In this document: piece by piece, positions 1 to 8,761 of the stretch | Layout of the letters: each line of letters opens with the position of its first letter | How positions within the stretch are numbered: the stretch's first letter is position 1 | Assembly: GCA_020630975.1 (NCBI GenBank) | Contig: JAHDID010000011.1 | Coordinates: forward strand, 62,001-126,000 | Length of the DNA stretch: 64,000 bases | Reading direction: 5' to 3' | Source of the DNA: Verrucomicrobiota bacterium | GTDB lineage: Bacteria > Verrucomicrobiota > Verrucomicrobiia > Verrucomicrobiales > DEV007 | The notes under the pieces: model-generated | Seen by the model: only the letters and a program-made list of their open reading frames with translations | Told to the model about the DNA's origin: nothing | Databases searched by the model: none | Position numbers and translations under genes: made by a program

Positions 1-2
1 TG

Positions 3-1034
3 ACCAACTCAAATTTCGTCAATGCCCACGGTCTGACCGAGGAAGGCCAATACTCCACCGCTCGCGATATGATGGTACTGACCATGCACGCGTGGGCGAA
101 TCCCGAGATCCAGCGCATCGTACGCATCCGTGAGACCAATTTTAAATACCACGGCGGTAAGACGGTGCCGGTGAAAAACAGCAATGAACTGCTATTCCGC
201 TACTCCGAATGCCTCGGCATGAAGACAGGCTTCACCAAAGCAGCCGGCCGCTGTCTGGTAGCCGCTGCGCAGCGCGGCGATAGACTGATCTTTTCTGTGG
301 TCTTGGGCAGTGAGTTCGACGCAATATGGGACGACTCTGAGCAACTGCTGCGCTGGTCGCTCGAGCAGAACGTCGTCGACCTAGAGAAATACCGTACTGC
401 CTCTGTGGAAAAATGGGGCAAAGACATCGCTGCTCTGCAGCAGCGCGACCAGACCGAGCGCCACCCAGACGATAGCATCCTCTTTGTCGGCAGCTCCAGT
501 ATCCGCCTATGGGACGCCATAGCCCGCGATATGCAGCCCTATCACCCTATCCAGCGTGGATTCGGTGGCTGCACCATGTCAGATGTGGCGATTTTTGCCG
601 ACGAGCTGGTCACTCCGCACAAATTCCGCGCAGCAGTCGTTTTCGTCGCCAATGATGTGAAAGGTAATAGCGATGACAAGACGCCTGCTGAGGTCGCCGA
701 TCTCTTCGGGCATCTGCACTCACGTATCCGCGCGCACAATCCTGATGCACCGGTGTTTTTCATCGGCATCACCCCCACCCCGAAGCGCTGGGCTATCTGG
801 CCTAAACAGAGAGAAGTGAATACTGCCGTGCGAGCGTTTTGCCAAAAGAACGACGAAACCTACTTCATCGGTACCGAGAGCATCTACATCACCGCCCAGG
901 GCAAGCCTAGATCGGAACTTTTCATCGAAGATCAGCTCCACCTGAATGAATCCGGCTACCTACTCTGGTCCGCAGCGATCAAGAGCCATCTAGATCAGGT
1001 ATTCGACGGCTCGGGAGTGCAGCTAGCCCCCTAG
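3..1034 (+). CDS. D-alanyl-D-alanine carboxypeptidase (peptidase S11) C-terminal part fused to an SGNH/GDSL hydrolase domain; 5' end outside window
   Basis: Open frame runs from base 3 (TNSNFVNAHGLTEEGQYSTARDM) through the KTG motif (CLGMKTGFTKAAGRC); then SGNH blocks FVGSSSIRLW, GFGGCTMSD, VANDV and DQLHLNESGY. Confidence 0.85.
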   Translation, partial: TNSNFVNAHGLTEEGQYSTARDMMVLTMHAWANPEIQRIVRIRETNFKYHGGKTVPVKNSNELLFRYSECLGMKTGFTKAAGRCLVAAAQRGDRLIFSVVLGSEFDAIWDDSEQLLRWSLEQNVVDLEKYRTASVEKWGKDIAALQQRDQTERHPDDSILFVGSSSIRLWDAIARDMQPYHPIQRGFGGCTMSDVAIFADELVTPHKFRAAVVFVANDVKGNSDDKTPAEVADLFGHLHSRIRAHNPDAPVFFIGITPTPKRWAIWPKQREVNTAVRAFCQKNDETYFIGTESIYITAQGKPRSELFIEDQLHLNESGYLLWSAAIKSHLDQVFDGSGVQLAP

Positions 1035-1089
1035 TAGTGAAAGCCTTTATAAAACTGAAAGAACTACACGATCAATCGCACTGATCCGG

Positions 1090-2097
1090 CTACTCTACCT
1101 CTACCTCTACCTCTACCTCTACCGCCTCCACCGACTGATAAATCCCACCCAGCTCACGCAGCAGGTTCTCCAGCTTTCCGTAGTACTCCGCTTCGTCGGT
1201 ATTCTCTTTATTTCGGCGTAGCAGCCGTACCTCTCGCTCTAGCTCATCGCGGCGGGTGCGCTGCTCGGGGGTGAGTCTTTTCTCAAACTCATTCTTCACC
1301 AAGACCTGCTGCATGGCGCGTAGGCCATCGGGCTCGGCACCATCTTTCGCAGTCCTCGTAGCGGTAGTGCCTTCGAACCACTCGGCACGCGTGCCTAGCG
1401 CATCGCCATTGTCATCGATCAGCGCATGCTCGGTGACGAGGCGCTCCTGCTCTTCATAAAAGATCGCTACCTCGGCTGAGGCGTAGAGGAATGCCTCGAG
1501 TAGCGATACCTGATCGTCATTATCGAGATCGGCTTCAGATATACCTGTAATCGCCTCGGAAAAGTAGGTACCAAAACGAGCGAAATAGATCTCGTTAGCA
1601 CTCTTGGTAGCAGTGATGATCGTACGCCCTGGTCCTGCCAGTGCGCGCATAAAAGGTGCACTGGAGGCCGTGGTATTGACCACGACCAGCTCACTCTCGA
1701 TCCCTTTGCACCACTCACCCAGCTCGCGAGCTGTGAAGTCGCCCCCTGCGATATTAAACTTTGCCTCGCGACCATCAAACGAACCATGCCCGAGCAGGAT
1801 CAGCCACAGCGACTCGCCATCGCCACGAGGCTCTGCCAGTCGGCCCTGGATCTCCGAGCGGATATCTGCACTAGAAGAAGCCCCTTCCTCTAGATCACCC
1901 AAGACCGTACAATCAACCCCAGCGGTATCGCATGCGGTCCGCCAGTGATCGGCGCTCTTCTGAAACACTTCTCGATACTCGTCCTCGCCCTCTAGGCCAA
2001 CGAGCACGAGCACCTCCATGCTAAAGGCTAGCTGCGCCGCCAGAGTGAGAGAGGCTGCGACTGTGAGTGCGAGTTTGGTCACCTTCGGTATCATCAT
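1090..2097 (-). CDS. Secreted caspase/legumain-like (clan CD, C13-like) protein, probably catalytically degenerate
   Basis: Signal-peptide-like N-terminus (MMIPKVTKLALTVAASLTLAAQLAFS); LWLILLGHGSFDG His motif; VVVNTTASSAPF where a Cys is expected. Start chosen at the ATG overlapping the upstream stop (CTATGATG). Confidence 0.6.
   Translation of the reverse strand: MMIPKVTKLALTVAASLTLAAQLAFSMEVLVLVGLEGEDEYREVFQKSADHWRTACDTAGVDCTVLGDLEEGASSSADIRSEIQGRLAEPRGDGESLWLILLGHGSFDGREAKFNIAGGDFTARELGEWCKGIESELVVVNTTASSAPFMRALAGPGRTIITATKSANEIYFARFGTYFSEAITGISEADLDNDDQVSLLEAFLYASAEVAIFYEEQERLVTEHALIDDNGDALGTRAEWFEGTTATRTAKDGAEPDGLRAMQQVLVKNEFEKRLTPEQRTRRDELEREVRLLRRNKENTDEAEYYGKLENLLRELGGIYQSVEAVEVEVEVEVE
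1093..1122. repeat. Hexanucleotide microsatellite (CTCTAC)5
   Basis: Five exact tandem CTCTAC units inside the 3' end of the caspase-like gene. Confidence 0.97.
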
Positions 2098-4478
2098 AGC
2101 GTGCCCCCTTTCCATCTACGGATCGCCCATTCGCCTACTAGGCACAGCAAAGCCACAAAGAACACCCATGGAGCATGCCAAAAGGGCCGCTGCTTGGTAT
2201 CCATGACTGGAGCATTTAGATCTTTCAGCCGGTCGACCAGCGAGCCGATCTCACCTAGCTCGAGCACCTTGCCTCCAGACGCCTGGGCCAACTGCTCGAG
2301 CAGCTCCCGATCTGGGTCGAGGCGCCGATACTCATCGGCGGCAGGATTGAAAGCCCAGCCTGTCTCGAGTTCACCTATGGTTTTGCCCTCGCCATCGCGC
2401 GCCAGTGTGGTCAGCCGGTAGCCGCCAGGCTCCTCGTAGAAGCTGTCTGTGGTGAAGATCCCTGCCTCCTCGAGGCTCGGCTCTCCAGAGAGCGACTTGG
2501 GCTCGCTACTACCAGGTATACTCAGCTGGAAGCTGACGGTCGCATCGTCCTGTGGCTCATAGGTCTCGGTGCGTACTCGGGCGTTGATCTTGGCCATAGG
2601 TAGCGTGCCCTCTGATACTTGCGATAGCTCCTGGGTGAGCCGCTCGGGAGCCTCCGCCACAGCCCAGCGGATGAGCTGGCGCCACATCTTGGCCAGATCA
2701 GCCTGTAGCTCGGCATCCTTCATACCCCAACGCCAAAAATCCCCTACCGTCACCGCTCCAGTACGCCCCTCGCCATAGCGCTGCACGACGATGGCGGGAT
2801 GCTGGCGCTTCTGCCGATCTGTCACAGTAGCCAGCAGGCTAGCCCCGGGCTTGATCGAAGGGACCTGATTGATCGAGAAAAACTCTGGCATATAGGCCAG
2901 GCGATTGGTCTCTTCCTCCTGGCTATCACGCAGACGCATCCAGGGCTCTATCCAGCCCTCGCGGCTCAGGTCAAATGTAGCGAACTGCGCTGGCCCTCCG
3001 CGCTGTGTACGATCGAGATACACAGGCAGCATACGCGCCATCGGCGTATCATCCCAGTCGCCTTTTTGAAAAGACTCCTGCCCACCCAGCATGATGACGG
3101 TGCCGCCTCGCTTAGTGACAAAGCTCTCGACATTTTTCTGCTGCTCGGCGGAGAGAAAGTCGCTCTCCACATCGTCGAAAATAACGGCTCGATAGTCGGT
3201 ATAGAGCGACTCGATATCGCGAGGGAAACCATCGCGCAGCTCTTCCTCGTCCCGCGTATTCAGGCGGATCAGCACAGGCTCATCATAGCTCTGGGTCTCT
3301 TCAGGGATGTCTTTGCCAAAGCCGCGGAATAATGGATTGCCCGTCTCACCTGTGCGCCCACGCCACTCAAACTTTGGCTCTCTCTTCGCTATACGTAGCA
3401 GAGCCACCAGATCGATCTCGGCATCGCCACTGATCGCACGGCGTAAGAATTTGTATTCCCAATTGGGACGCCCCCCGACATAGAGCACACGGTAGGGCCC
3501 CCGACCTCGATCGATAGCCACGACGCGAGTGTTATTCGCCTCTGTGATTTCAGTGTCTGGCTCCTCCCCCTCAGCCACGACCTGGCGCAGTCCCACGGTA
3601 TAAAATGAGATACCTGGTGCCACAGCTGCCAGCTGAGCGCGCACCGTGCCCTGCCGCAGCTCGCCTCCCTCTCCGGGAAATATGATAGGCTCGACATGTA
3701 GCTCCTCGCCTCTCTCATTGGTCACATAGATCTGGATACCACTCTCGAATGTCCCCCGAGCCGTAGCCCGCAACCGCAATGTGAGAGGTGCATCCTCGAA
3801 TGCCGACTGACTGACCTCGATCGAATCGATCGCCAAATCGCGCACTTTATGGTCCAGAGGCTCACCGACTACTACTGGATAGATCGGCCTAGGCTCGTCT
3901 TGAGCCTCGATCTTCTCCAGCAGCGAGGCTAGGGCATCACTATCGGTAGCATTGCCATCGGTGACCAAGACAGTGGCTGCTAGTGGGCGCTTCTCATAGC
4001 GAGCTGTGATGCTACGCAGCGAGGTGACTAGCGATGAGGCTTGCCCCGTGAAGTCTAGGCCAGAAAAATCATCCACTCGGGTGAGACGCCTATCGACCTG
4101 GTAACGCTGCAGACGAAAAAGACGCTCCAGCTCAGCTAGCCACTCGGGCGGCATGTCTGGAGCCGCTGTCGTGAGAGCCCCCTGGATAGCCTCGCCCCGA
4201 TCAGCCAGAGACAAGCCGCTAGAGTTATCGACCATCATTACCAGATCATTGGCACCGTAGCGCGGGTATTCGTCCACCCACACCGGTTCGAGCAGTGCCA
4301 GCGCCAGCAGAGCGATCGCCGCGGACTTTAGCAGTACTGCCACTAGCAGCCAGATCCCACGCAGAGCCGACCTAGTGTAGCCGATGATCAGCAGCGCCAA
4401 ACCGACCATCGCGAGGATGATAGCTACCCAGAGCCATTGGGTATTGGCAAAAACTAAGCTAGAGCTCTGGGATAACAT
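2094..4478 (-). CDS. Large membrane protein with VWA-like and glutamine-amidotransferase-like regions (BatA/VWA-type)
   Basis: Three N-terminal TM segments, DLVMMVDNSSGLSLADRGEA, TVLVTDGNATDSDA, VLYVGGRPNWEYKFLRRAI, C-terminal TM (WHAPWVFFVALLCLVGEWAIRRWKG). Confidence 0.7.
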   Translation of the reverse strand: MLSQSSSLVFANTQWLWVAIILAMVGLALLIIGYTRSALRGIWLLVAVLLKSAAIALLALALLEPVWVDEYPRYGANDLVMMVDNSSGLSLADRGEAIQGALTTAAPDMPPEWLAELERLFRLQRYQVDRRLTRVDDFSGLDFTGQASSLVTSLRSITARYEKRPLAATVLVTDGNATDSDALASLLEKIEAQDEPRPIYPVVVGEPLDHKVRDLAIDSIEVSQSAFEDAPLTLRLRATARGTFESGIQIYVTNERGEELHVEPIIFPGEGGELRQGTVRAQLAAVAPGISFYTVGLRQVVAEGEEPDTEITEANNTRVVAIDRGRGPYRVLYVGGRPNWEYKFLRRAISGDAEIDLVALLRIAKREPKFEWRGRTGETGNPLFRGFGKDIPEETQSYDEPVLIRLNTRDEEELRDGFPRDIESLYTDYRAVIFDDVESDFLSAEQQKNVESFVTKRGGTVIMLGGQESFQKGDWDDTPMARMLPVYLDRTQRGGPAQFATFDLSREGWIEPWMRLRDSQEEETNRLAYMPEFFSINQVPSIKPGASLLATVTDRQKRQHPAIVVQRYGEGRTGAVTVGDFWRWGMKDAELQADLAKMWRQLIRWAVAEAPERLTQELSQVSEGTLPMAKINARVRTETYEPQDDATVSFQLSIPGSSEPKSLSGEPSLEEAGIFTTDSFYEEPGGYRLTTLARDGEGKTIGELETGWAFNPAADEYRRLDPDRELLEQLAQASGGKVLELGEIGSLVDRLKDLNAPVMDTKQRPFWHAPWVFFVALLCLVGEWAIRRWKGGTL

Positions 4479-4513
4479 ATTGGATCGAAGAGATGATATA
4501 GCAGCAAATCACT

Positions 4514-5221
4514 TCAGATACTAGAGATCAAGTCACGCAACTGGTTGGCAGGCCATTGGCCTGGTGCATTTTCCGTCTGCAGATAGCCATAGTTGAGGCA
4601 GGAGCCTGCCTTGGCTAGGACCAAGCGCGAAAGCTGACCCAGCGGCCCCATCCCCATGGCACTGATAGCACGCCCAGCAGAGCGATGCTCCAGCACCAGA
4701 TCGGTCAGCTCATACAGTTGGCCAAATGTCTCTACCACCACGGCCAGCTTGGCGATATCTGCGCCAGCAGCGTAAGCGGCATCGACTCGATCACGAAGCT
4801 TAACGATGCCGGGAAACCCCGAAAAATCATGAAACGATCCCACCAGCTGACCGGAAAAATCAGCGAAATCCAACCTAGCCTGAGCCACAGCCAAATTGGC
4901 CACCTCGATATCGATCAGGTCACTACTAGCCATGATCGCCTGATAAATGCTCAACCGCTGATCGAGAGACAGATCTCCCACCCCACCTTCGGCCGGATCC
5001 CTAGCGGTGAGCAGGGCTGGCTGCTGATCACGGAGACTCTGCGCGAGAGACAAGACCTGATCGAGAGCTGCCGAGTCCTCCGCTGCAGTCGGGCACAGAT
5101 TATCTAGCCGATACTCCAAGACATCGGCTCGGCTCTGACCACCTCCACTCAAATAATCTAAATCAACAGGCGTCGTCACGGTAGCCACGGTGTGCGGCAG
5201 GTCTGTGGGTATCCCTATCAT
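4514..5221 (-). CDS. aroD: Type I 3-dehydroquinate dehydratase
   Basis: VLEYRLDNL, LLTARDPAEGG, GSFHDFSGFP (His), ADIAKLAVVV (Schiff-base Lys), ISAMGMGPLGQLSR. Confidence 0.85.
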   Translation of the reverse strand: MIGIPTDLPHTVATVTTPVDLDYLSGGGQSRADVLEYRLDNLCPTAAEDSAALDQVLSLAQSLRDQQPALLTARDPAEGGVGDLSLDQRLSIYQAIMASSDLIDIEVANLAVAQARLDFADFSGQLVGSFHDFSGFPGIVKLRDRVDAAYAAGADIAKLAVVVETFGQLYELTDLVLEHRSAGRAISAMGMGPLGQLSRLVLAKAGSCLNYGYLQTENAPGQWPANQLRDLISSI

Positions 5222-5349
5222 ACAGCCAACTGTAAGCAGGAGTCGCCACCGATGCCATTTATTTAAGAAATTTTAACAATTTAGTTTTGTTTATAGCTAA
5301 AATTGGCTTACTTTTAAAAAGTTACACCTCAAAAACACGAACTTTTAAA

Positions 5350-6483
5350 ATGAACGATCACACAGATCCCTCGCGGGCTATGGCTAAGCTCACAGGCGGT
5401 TTACTCCTAATTATCCTCGCCTTGGCTCTAGGATCCTGCTCCAGTCATCGTAGAGAGGTAAACGCATCGAGCGGGGGAGGCGGCTTCATGAGAGGCAAAG
5501 TCACAGTAGCCAACAGTGGTGCCAGCCATGCAGAGGAGCCTTACTTCGAGGCGATCCCGATCCGGAAAAGTATCGACAAAAGCCTGCTCCGCCCACCGAC
5601 ATCAGCTTACCGCGTGGGCCCCGGAGACCAGCTAGACATCGAGGTCGCAGAGGACGCCGAGACTCGCTCGACCGAGACCGTGCAGCCAGATGGTATCCTA
5701 TACTACAATTCAGCCGGAGGCATCAATGTCAAAGGCATGACGATCCGCGAGGTATCCAAGGCTCTCGCTGAAAATTTGTCGTTTGACTATGTCGACCCGA
5801 TCGTGACGGTGAATGTGGCCCAGGCCGACTCTCAGCGCTACTTCATCATGGGAGCGGTGCGCCAGCCAGGCACCTACCCTTTGGATAAGCCTACCACACT
5901 ACTGCACGCGATAGGTACCAGCGAGGGCCTAGGCGTAGCCCAGGCCAACAACGAATCTGAGGAAACAGTCGACCTATCTCGCGCGATCATGATCCGAAAC
6001 GGTAAGACACTGCCCGTCAACTTCGAGGCACTCGTGGAGGGTGGTGATCTCACACAGAATGTCTATATACGCCCTGGTGACTACATCTACCTGCCATCTC
6101 GGCAGGGCAATTCTGTCTACGTGATGGGCGAAGTCCAGCGCCCAGGACCGATCACCTACGACAGTCGCCTGACGATACTCTCCGCCATCGCATCGGCCGG
6201 TGGCCCGACTCAGGATGCTGTCGTGACTCGTGCGATGATCGTGCGAGGTGGCAACAACAATCCTCAAGTCAGCGTAGTAGATATCCAGTCTCTCATGCGT
6301 GGTCAGTCAGCCGATTTGCTAGTGAAGCCTGGCGACATCGTCTGGGTGCCTAGGACGCTATGGACCAATATCCGCAACTACACTGAGACCGTGCTGACCA
6401 CTGCAGCTCAGACGATAGCAGTCCAGGAGGGTGTCTTCGGTCAGGGCGGCGGAGCCAGACTGAACATTAATGCCGGTCAGTAA
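5350..6483 (+). CDS. Polysaccharide export lipoprotein, Wza-like with SLBB domains
   Basis: Lipobox LALGSC, YRVGPGDQLDIEV, FIMGAVRQPGTYPL, VYVMGEVQRPGPITY, VKPGDIVWVPRT. Start moved to internal Met (MNDHTD). Confidence 0.85.
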   Translation: MNDHTDPSRAMAKLTGGLLLIILALALGSCSSHRREVNASSGGGGFMRGKVTVANSGASHAEEPYFEAIPIRKSIDKSLLRPPTSAYRVGPGDQLDIEVAEDAETRSTETVQPDGILYYNSAGGINVKGMTIREVSKALAENLSFDYVDPIVTVNVAQADSQRYFIMGAVRQPGTYPLDKPTTLLHAIGTSEGLGVAQANNESEETVDLSRAIMIRNGKTLPVNFEALVEGGDLTQNVYIRPGDYIYLPSRQGNSVYVMGEVQRPGPITYDSRLTILSAIASAGGPTQDAVVTRAMIVRGGNNNPQVSVVDIQSLMRGQSADLLVKPGDIVWVPRTLWTNIRNYTETVLTTAAQTIAVQEGVFGQGGGARLNINAGQ

Positions 6484-6570
6484 ATCGACCTACCGAGCGA
6501 CAGATTGAACGCGGGCTGTTTCCGACGCAAATTTTAGCACCGTTTTTTGCACTGCTACCGTCGGACACAC

Positions 6571-7158
6571 CTAAGCCTTCACCCATTGCTCACTCTCTTC
6601 GTGGCGGGGCAATATCTCGACAATATCAGCTATCACGATCCCATCTGGATCGAGTAACTGATTGCAACGTCCGTATAGCAACTCGCCTTCGTCTTGATTC
6701 AAGGCCTTGGCGATAATCGCATCGGCTGGGACTGAGAAAAATGCAGTCGGGCTACCCGTATGAGCCACCTGATACTCACCCAAGATACCGCCTAGAGGAG
6801 CCTTCCCCTCAATGATGAGCTCTCTCACCTCCGCTGGGAGATTCTCCAGATGGATACCAATCGCACCGAACTCCACTGGCACCTCATAACGCTGGGTATA
6901 AAGCGTAACCATCCGGATCAGATAATTTTCCGTGCGCTCGTGCTGCAATACCTCAAGAGAAAGCGCAGAACGGTGAAACGCCGCCAATGTCGGCGTCATA
7001 TCATTCTCATGAACCAACAGAGAGCGATAGGGATAAGGCATATCGCCACCGTCGAGGAAGGAAAAATCCGGCAGTGGACACTCGGCCTTCTCGTAGAAAT
7101 ACTGAATCGGCATCAACTGATAGAGAGCATCGGCTAATTCTGCAGAAGCGGCGTCCAT
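6571..7158 (-). CDS. Chorismate pyruvate-lyase/DUF98-like protein (tentative)
   Basis: ~195 aa with APLGGILGEYQV, resembling the PLGxIL motif of chorismate lyase-like proteins; co-directional with the downstream end of a radical SAM gene. Confidence 0.4.
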   Translation of the reverse strand: MDAASAELADALYQLMPIQYFYEKAECPLPDFSFLDGGDMPYPYRSLLVHENDMTPTLAAFHRSALSLEVLQHERTENYLIRMVTLYTQRYEVPVEFGAIGIHLENLPAEVRELIIEGKAPLGGILGEYQVAHTGSPTAFFSVPADAIIAKALNQDEGELLYGRCNQLLDPDGIVIADIVEILPRHEESEQWVKA

Positions 7159-7169
7159 GTCGTAGATTC

Positions 7170-7203
7170 AATAGGGTACAATTTTTATTCAATAGGGTAC
7201 AAT
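7170..7203 (-). repeat. Twin 13-mer ATTGTACCCTATT, 21-bp spacing (locus 1)
   Basis: Plus strand AATAGGGTACAAT at 7170-7182 and 7191-7203. Confidence 0.95.
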
Positions 7204-7210
7204 CAACGCC

Positions 7211-8584
7211 CTAGGTGTAACGTTTCCAATCACTATGCTCAGGGAGGAAAAACTCATGCAGCTGTTTGTCGATCTGCAGTAAGCCCTCGCGATTGATCAG
7301 CACTTGATCACCGTCAACACTCAGGTAACCACGACTGCGCAGCAATTCCATAGGCTCGGAAAATACCTGAGTCACATCTGCACCATACTTGTCCTGAAAG
7401 TAGCTGATATTGGTGTGCCCCAGCTTCAGCTGCAGGATAAATTCGCGCAACAATCGCTCATCATGAGAAGTCGGATAGGCTCGGAATATCGGTAACTCAT
7501 TCGCCTCCATCGCCTGCATATATGGGCCCACGTCTGCTTGGTTCTGGTAATGCACACCTCCGAAATGGCCAAAACTAGCCACTCCGACTGATAGCAAGTC
7601 CGCCCCAGCCCATAAACTATCGCGATAGACGAACTTCGTCGTTTCTGGATTCTTCACCACCGTGTAGGCACTGGTCACGCTGTATCCAGCCGCCTCGAAC
7701 CGATCGAAGGCCCAGTCCACCCAATCACGCTTGGTCGACCAAGTCGCAACAGGAGCGGTCACCTTCCCCGCTTCCTGCATCTCCTTATAGATTGTGGTGT
7801 TATAGGGGATCTCCATCTGGTAAATGGTCACACAATCAGGCTCCTGCTCGATCGCTATATCGACACATTTTTTCCAATTATCCTCGGTCTCATCCATCAT
7901 CCCAGCGATGAGATCGATATTCACCTGATCGAAATCTAGAGACTTAGCAAAATCCATCGCTCGATAAGCTTCCTTAGAGCGATGAGCACGACCATTGACC
8001 TCCAGTAGGTGGTCATCAAACGCCTCAACCCCAATACTCAGACGAGTGACACCGATATCGCGGATAGCGGTCAATTTCTTCTCATTGAGAGTGCCCGGCT
8101 CGCCCTCAAAAGCCACTTCCTCGACCTCATCCCAAGGGAAGAGATCCTTCATACGATCCGTCAGATCCTGTAACTGGTGAGTGGAAAGATAGCTCGGAGT
8201 GCCGCCTCCAAAATAGACAAACTGAGGCTTCCGCCCCTGAAGATAAGGCTTCTCGGAATAAACCTTCAGCTCCTCGATAGCAGACTCCAGATAGGAATTG
8301 ATCTCACTGCTAGACTTATCGGTATACACCCTAAAATAGCAAAAGTGACACCTCTTACGGCAAAATGGGATGTGCAAATATAACCCAAGGTTGGTGTCTA
8401 CAGGCGCATCCGAAAGCAAGATTGGAGCGATGTTATCCACCATATCAGGCTTCCAATAGGAAAACGGTGGGTAGTTGGAAACAAAATAGTTCCCAGCCTC
8501 TGTTTCGTCGCCATGTTGCTCCAAAGGATGCTCCTTCAGCTCTTTCACGCGCTGGGCTAGTGTTTCAGTATTTTGCTTCGGCAT
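7211..8584 (-). CDS. HemN/HemW-like radical SAM protein (coproporphyrinogen III oxidase family)
   Basis: LYLHIPFCRKRCHFCYF (CxxxCxxC), FVYFGGGTPSYLS, VAFEGEPGTL, RLSIGVEAFDD, NIDLIAGMMDET. Confidence 0.85.
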   Translation of the reverse strand: MPKQNTETLAQRVKELKEHPLEQHGDETEAGNYFVSNYPPFSYWKPDMVDNIAPILLSDAPVDTNLGLYLHIPFCRKRCHFCYFRVYTDKSSSEINSYLESAIEELKVYSEKPYLQGRKPQFVYFGGGTPSYLSTHQLQDLTDRMKDLFPWDEVEEVAFEGEPGTLNEKKLTAIRDIGVTRLSIGVEAFDDHLLEVNGRAHRSKEAYRAMDFAKSLDFDQVNIDLIAGMMDETEDNWKKCVDIAIEQEPDCVTIYQMEIPYNTTIYKEMQEAGKVTAPVATWSTKRDWVDWAFDRFEAAGYSVTSAYTVVKNPETTKFVYRDSLWAGADLLSVGVASFGHFGGVHYQNQADVGPYMQAMEANELPIFRAYPTSHDERLLREFILQLKLGHTNISYFQDKYGADVTQVFSEPMELLRSRGYLSVDGDQVLINREGLLQIDKQLHEFFLPEHSDWKRYT

Positions 8585-8703
8585 GGTAGGGAAGTCAGAG
8601 TGCTATTATCTGAATGCGTAGGACTTTACACCACCCTCGCTTCATCGCAAAGGTCCGCATTTATCTCAACAAACTACCGGCAGACGAACCTGCTACGAAC
8701 CAA

Positions 8704-8733
8704 CAAAAAAAGGCCACCCTCACGGATGACCTT
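8704..8733 (-). terminator. Rho-independent terminator downstream of the TolC-like gene
   Basis: Minus strand AAGGTCATCC-GTGA-GGGTGGCCTT (10-bp stem with G-U pairs) followed by a T run, 29 bp after the stop. Confidence 0.75.
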
Positions 8734-8761
8734 CCAGTTCATAGGCTCAAACTAACAGCGA

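Noticed and set aside
1093-1122. CTCTAC array considered as CRISPR or other regulatory repeat
   Set aside because: 6-bp exact units without spacers and within a coding frame: a simple microsatellite.
2799-3332. 177-aa plus-strand ORF
   Set aside because: Antisense to the VWA-type gene; no motif or plausible start context.
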